Assembly: GCF_019091135.1 (NCBI RefSeq)
Contig: NZ_JAGXJW010000032.1
Span: forward strand, 29,558-93,557
Origin: Cohnella sp. GbtcB17
GTDB lineage: Bacteria > Bacillota > Bacilli > Paenibacillales > Paenibacillaceae
DNA: 64,000 bases
Reading direction: 5' to 3'
Part shown: piece by piece, positions 60,955 to 64,000 of the stretch
Position numbering within the stretch: position 1 is the stretch's first letter
How the letters are laid out: the number at the start of each line of letters is the position of its first letter
The notes under the pieces: generated by a model
The model's database searches: none
Told to the model about the DNA's origin: nothing
The model's input: the letters and a program-made list of their open reading frames with translations, nothing else
Translations under genes and position numbers: made by a program

Positions 60955-62124
60955 TCAAGCCAGCTTGCCGGCTTTGACATACCAGGCCGCTCCGAGCAGG
61001 GCGATGCCGGTCAGGATAAAGATGAAGGGAATGCCGGTCCAGCCGCCGAGCAGACCGCCGAGCAGCGGTCCTGCGACGATGCCGAACTGGCTGGCCGACT
61101 GGCTCAGGCTGACCGCGCGCCCGCGAAAATCCTTGTCGGCGTACTGGACGACGAGCGCGTTCATGGCGGGATAAACGGCCGCGAAGAAAAGCCCGTAGCC
61201 GAAGCGAAGCAGCGCGAAGCCGGCGATATTCTGCACGAAGGCCTGCAGCAAGCTGCCGATGCCGCCGCCCAGCAGTCCGATGAACAGCGTTTTGCTGTAC
61301 CCGATTCTCCCGCCTGCTTTTCCCCAGTAAGGCCCCATGATCACCGTCGCCGCGCCGACGGCGGAGAAGACGATGCCCGAGCTAAGTGCGGCGTCTTTGG
61401 CGGCGGCGCCGATCCGCACGACGTATATCGTCAGCAGCGGTTCTATAATGAGCACTGATGTCGACACCGTCAGAATTAGCGCGTAGACGGCGGGCAGACC
61501 GGGCGTGGCGGCGGCGCGGCGGATGTCCTGCAGGACGCTCTGGCGAACCGGAGCGCGGCGCTCACGAACTTCCTTGACCGCCAGCACGAGGGCCGCGGCG
61601 ATCAGCGTGATGATGCCCGACGCGATAAAGCAGCCCCGCAGGCCTACCCCATGCGCAAGCGCGCCTCCCGCCAGGGGTCCGAGGATGCTGCCGGCGGCCG
61701 TCGAAGTCGAGATGACGCCGAGGGCGTAGCCGACGTGCTTTTCGGGCGTGCGGGAGCCGACCAGCGTCAAGGCGGCGGGGCTGAAGCCGGCCATCAACCC
61801 TTGAAAGATCCGGACGAGGATAAACGAGAACGGGTCGTATACGAAGTAGTTGGCGAGATGCGCGAGTCCGAGGCCTACGCCGGAGCGCACGAGCATCGGC
61901 TTGCTGCCGAACCGATCGGCGAGCGAGCCCCAGAAGGGCGCGCACAGGCCGCTGATCAGGAAGCTGATCGAGATGGAGATGCCGGACCAGGCCTCCAGTC
62001 CGCGGCCGATGCCAAGATCGTGTTCGAGGAACAGCGGGAAAAAGGGGACGGACAGCGTATAAGCGAGATGGTTCAGAAATAAGCCGATCCATAGAATGTA
62101 TAAGTTGCGTTTCCAATCGGGCAC
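60955..62124 (-). CDS. MFS transporter (12 TM, MdtG-like)
   Basis: A 389-residue, 12-segment MFS protein. SLADRFGSKPMLVRSGVGLG is motif A; ILVRIFQGLMAGFSPAALT and SILGPLAGGALAHGVG are motifs B and C, as in MdtG/YfiS-type multidrug exporters. GTG 62124 follows ggaggcgg. It is 46 bp after the M20 amidohydrolase gene on the same strand, so it may export or import a substrate of that enzyme. Confidence 0.88.
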   Translation of the reverse strand: MPDWKRNLYILWIGLFLNHLAYTLSVPFFPLFLEHDLGIGRGLEAWSGISISISFLISGLCAPFWGSLADRFGSKPMLVRSGVGLGLAHLANYFVYDPFSFILVRIFQGLMAGFSPAALTLVGSRTPEKHVGYALGVISTSTAAGSILGPLAGGALAHGVGLRGCFIASGIITLIAAALVLAVKEVRERRAPVRQSVLQDIRRAAATPGLPAVYALILTVSTSVLIIEPLLTIYVVRIGAAAKDAALSSGIVFSAVGAATVIMGPYWGKAGGRIGYSKTLFIGLLGGGIGSLLQAFVQNIAGFALLRFGYGLFFAAVYPAMNALVVQYADKDFRGRAVSLSQSASQFGIVAGPLLGGLLGGWTGIPFIFILTGIALLGAAWYVKAGKLA

Positions 62125-62170
62125 CGGGCCGCCTCCTGTTCGTGTGCGTCCCCGGCGCCTTTTTGCGCCG

Positions 62171-63403
62171 TCAGGACGTTGGACGTTCGGCCAGCGTCAG
62201 GGCCAGGAATAGCTTGCCGGCTTGCAGCAGCGCGCGCTCGTCGATATCGAAGCGGGGATGATGGTGCGGAAAATGAGTGCGTTCGTCCGCATTTCGCGCG
62301 CCGACATGGATAAACGCGCCCGGCCGCTGCTCCAGGTAGTAGGCGAAGTCCTCAGCGCCCATGACCGGTTCGAGCGCGATGAACGCCTCTTCGCCCAGCG
62401 CCTCTGCGATGGCCTGGCGGGCGGTCTCGGTTTTATTCGGATCGTTGACGAGCGGCGGATAGCCGTTCGCGTATCCGATCTCGCAGCGCGCGCCGCCGGC
62501 TGCGCTGATGCCTTCCGCAATCGCGCGCACGTCCGCCTCGATCTTCGCGCGCAGCGCCGGATCGAAGGTGCGCACGGTGCCTTCGATCTCGGCGACGCCC
62601 GCGATGACGTTAAAGGCCGTTCCGGCGCGAAACACGCCGACCGACACGACGGCGGACGCGAGCGGATTCACCCGGCGGCTGACGATCTGCTGCAGGCCGC
62701 CGACGATCTGGCTGCCGATGACGAGGGCGTCGACCGTGTCGTGGGGCCGCGCGCCGTGGCCGCCTTTGCCGATGACTTTGATCTTGAAGGCGTCGACCGC
62801 GGCCATCGCCGGGCCGGCGCGAAGACCGGCGCGGCCGAGCGGGATCTCCGAGGAGAGATGGATGCCGTAAACCTCGTCCACGCCGTCCAGGCAGCCGTCC
62901 TCGATCATGAACCGGGCGCCGCCCGGCGGCATCTCCTCCGCGTGCTGGAACAGGAGCACGATATTGCCCGCCAGCTCGTGGCGGTGCGCCTGCAGCACGC
63001 GCGCGACGCCAAGCAGCACGGCCGTGCGGCCGTCGTGGCCGCAGGCGTGCATCGCGCCGTCCGCCGTGGAGCGGTAGGGCGCGTCCTTCTCGTCCTGGAT
63101 CGGCAAGGCGTCGAAGTCGGCGCGCAACGCCAACGTCGGGCCGGGACGCCCGCCGCGGATATAGCCCACTACGCCGCCGCCCGGCAAACTATCCGTGCCT
63201 TCTTTAGCGAGATCAAGCTCCTCCCGCCAGCCTACGCCCGTTCGCGTCTCGATTCCGAATTCCCGCAGCTTGTCCGCGACGAACGCCGGCGTGCGCCGCT
63301 CGGAGAACGAGACCTCGGGATGCCGGTGCAGTTCCCGTCGCCAGCCGACGATCTCCGTTTCCGCGCTCGCCAGCTCCTCGTACAGCCGATCCAGTAGACT
63401 CAT
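62171..63403 (-). CDS. M20-family metallopeptidase / amidohydrolase
   Basis: A 410-residue M20D-type amidohydrolase. ELHRHPEVSFSERRT starts the catalytic domain; LRADFDALPIQDEKD, HACGHDGRTA and QHAEEMPPGGARFMI carry the di-metal ligands; HFPHHHPRFDIDERALL ends the domain. The dimerisation domain is inserted (GKGGHGARPHDTVDALVIG). Relatives hydrolyse N-acyl or N-acetyl amino acids (hippurate hydrolase-like). ATG 63403 follows aaaggagg by 8 nt. Grouped with the MFS gene downstream; a repeat cluster separates it from the oligopeptide ABC gene. Confidence 0.92.
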   Translation of the reverse strand: MSLLDRLYEELASAETEIVGWRRELHRHPEVSFSERRTPAFVADKLREFGIETRTGVGWREELDLAKEGTDSLPGGGVVGYIRGGRPGPTLALRADFDALPIQDEKDAPYRSTADGAMHACGHDGRTAVLLGVARVLQAHRHELAGNIVLLFQHAEEMPPGGARFMIEDGCLDGVDEVYGIHLSSEIPLGRAGLRAGPAMAAVDAFKIKVIGKGGHGARPHDTVDALVIGSQIVGGLQQIVSRRVNPLASAVVSVGVFRAGTAFNVIAGVAEIEGTVRTFDPALRAKIEADVRAIAEGISAAGGARCEIGYANGYPPLVNDPNKTETARQAIAEALGEEAFIALEPVMGAEDFAYYLEQRPGAFIHVGARNADERTHFPHHHPRFDIDERALLQAGKLFLALTLAERPTS

Positions 63404-63482
63404 ATGAAAATCCTCCTTTGAAGTAAATCGCTCGTTTCGTCTACTTTCCCACTTTAACCGGCCTCTCTGCAAATTAGTTTTG

Positions 63483-63591
63483 TCGCTTGCACCTCGGTGC
63501 CGTTGAGAGGTGCCGCTCCTGCGGCGGATTCATCGCTTGCAGCGCTCGTCAGCGCCGAACGCGTCTCTCCAGCGGTGCTTTTCTCGCTTGC
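63483..63591 (-). repeat. Three GCAAGCGA cores spaced 50 and 51 bp (cluster F)
   Basis: On the plus strand TCGCTTGC occurs at 63483, 63533 and 63584. The inverse reads gctgcaagcgagaaaagc and gctgcaagcgatgaatcc, matching the core of array B at 26195-26480. It lies between the oligopeptide ATPase stop and the amidohydrolase start. Confidence 0.8.
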
Positions 63592-63604
63592 AGCGCCCAG
63601 TCGC

Positions 63605-64000
63605 CTACTGCAGCGAATAATGGCAGGCGACCGAGCGATCGCCGTCCAGCGGCAGCAGGTCGGGCGATTCTGACCGGCATCTGTCCGTCGCGAACGGGCA
63701 GCGGGTGTGGAATCTGCAGCCTGCAGGCGGACGCGCCGGGGACGGGATCTCGCCGCGGATGGCGGCGGGCTCGGTCCGAAGCCCCGGATCCGGGTGCGGA
63801 ATCGAGTCGATGAGCGCTCGCGTATAGGGATGGGCCGGACGCCGGAACAGCTCGCGGCTCGGCGCAATCTCTACGATCCTGCCCAGGTACAGGACGGCGA
63901 TCCGGTCCGAGATATGGCGGACGACGTGCAGGCCGTGCGCGATAAACAGGTAGGTCAGCCCCAACTTCTGCTGCAGGTCCTGCATCAGGTTGACGACCTG
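63605..64000 (-). CDS. Oligopeptide/dipeptide ABC transporter ATPase, C-terminal part (partial)
   Basis: The 3' end of an OppF/DppF-type ATPase running off the window edge. QVVNLMQDLQQKLGLTYLF and ISDRIAVLYLGRIVEIAP are the post-Walker-B region, and the switch His is in FIAHGLHVVRH (usually AHDL; here Asp is Gly). The oligopeptide ABC C-terminal extension with a Cys cluster (GCRFHTRCPFATDRC) ends in ACHYSLQ and the stop at 63605. The Walker motifs lie outside the window. Confidence 0.9.
   Translation of the reverse strand, partial: QVVNLMQDLQQKLGLTYLFIAHGLHVVRHISDRIAVLYLGRIVEIAPSRELFRRPAHPYTRALIDSIPHPDPGLRTEPAAIRGEIPSPARPPAGCRFHTRCPFATDRCRSESPDLLPLDGDRSVACHYSLQ

Overview
The window reads as a chromosomal segment of a GC-rich, spore-forming Bacillota of the Paenibacillaceae, most like Cohnella or Paenibacillus. 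The evidence is strong AGGAGG-type ribosome binding sites with many GTG and TTG starts, YesM/YesN-type sensor and regulator pairs beside Lpl-type sugar ABC transporters, a collagen-like protein with an exosporium BclB-type C-terminal domain, RemB-like fragments, and AraC, PadR, MerR, TetR and WYL regulators each next to one transporter or enzyme. I saw no rRNA, tRNA, prophage, transposase or CRISPR-Cas genes.

Layout. 0-7.7 kb: an AraC HTH domain reading in frame into a Fur-controlled siderophore-binding lipoprotein, two small conserved proteins, a membrane glycerophosphodiesterase, a 51-bp tandem array, a PadR/MFS efflux pair with a visible PadR operator, and an orphan, probably 5'-truncated FecCD permease. 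7.9-15.4 kb: a minus-strand, translationally coupled operon (KAS III, ATP-grasp, extended SDR, metallo-beta-lactamase-fold hydrolase, PaaK-like adenylating enzyme, acyltransferase, SDR) that looks like a biosynthetic cluster of unknown product. 15.5-17.4 kb: a decayed ATP-dependent DNA ligase, two orphan genes and two truncated RemB-like starts. 17.8-32.3 kb: mostly one- or two-gene regulator/enzyme units (DoxX/TetR/SGNH hydrolase, SRPBCC, quinone oxidoreductase/LysR, AAA ATPase, epoxide hydrolase/WYL, GATase, chemoreceptor, TetR/MFS with paired operators, MerR/NADP-binding protein). 34-51 kb: a sugar-use region. A plus-strand operon (TIM-barrel isomerase, FAD oxidoreductase, Gfo/Idh/MocA dehydrogenase) and a minus-strand ABC transporter (lplB-lplC-binding protein) share a 28-bp upstream element (25 of 28 identical). 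Between and beyond them lie a MalT-like LuxR regulator and a binding protein/YesM/YesN operon. 51-60.8 kb: extracellular lipoproteins, an OmpR-type two-component system, the collagen/exosporium protein and an acyl-CoA dehydrogenase. 61-64 kb: an MFS transporter, an M20 amidohydrolase and the end of an oligopeptide ABC ATPase.

The most unusual feature is a recurring 50-51-bp period in intergenic DNA. Three long arrays with unrelated 51-bp units (4.1, 32.6 and 45.1 kb) and three looser clusters of about 20-bp cores spaced 50-51 bp (32.4, 51.0 and 63.5 kb) occur within 64 kb; a related array at 26.2 kb has alternating spacing. In two of the loose clusters forward copies are followed by reverse-complement copies. 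The function is unknown. All functional statements below are inferences from sequence and family knowledge; no database search was possible.
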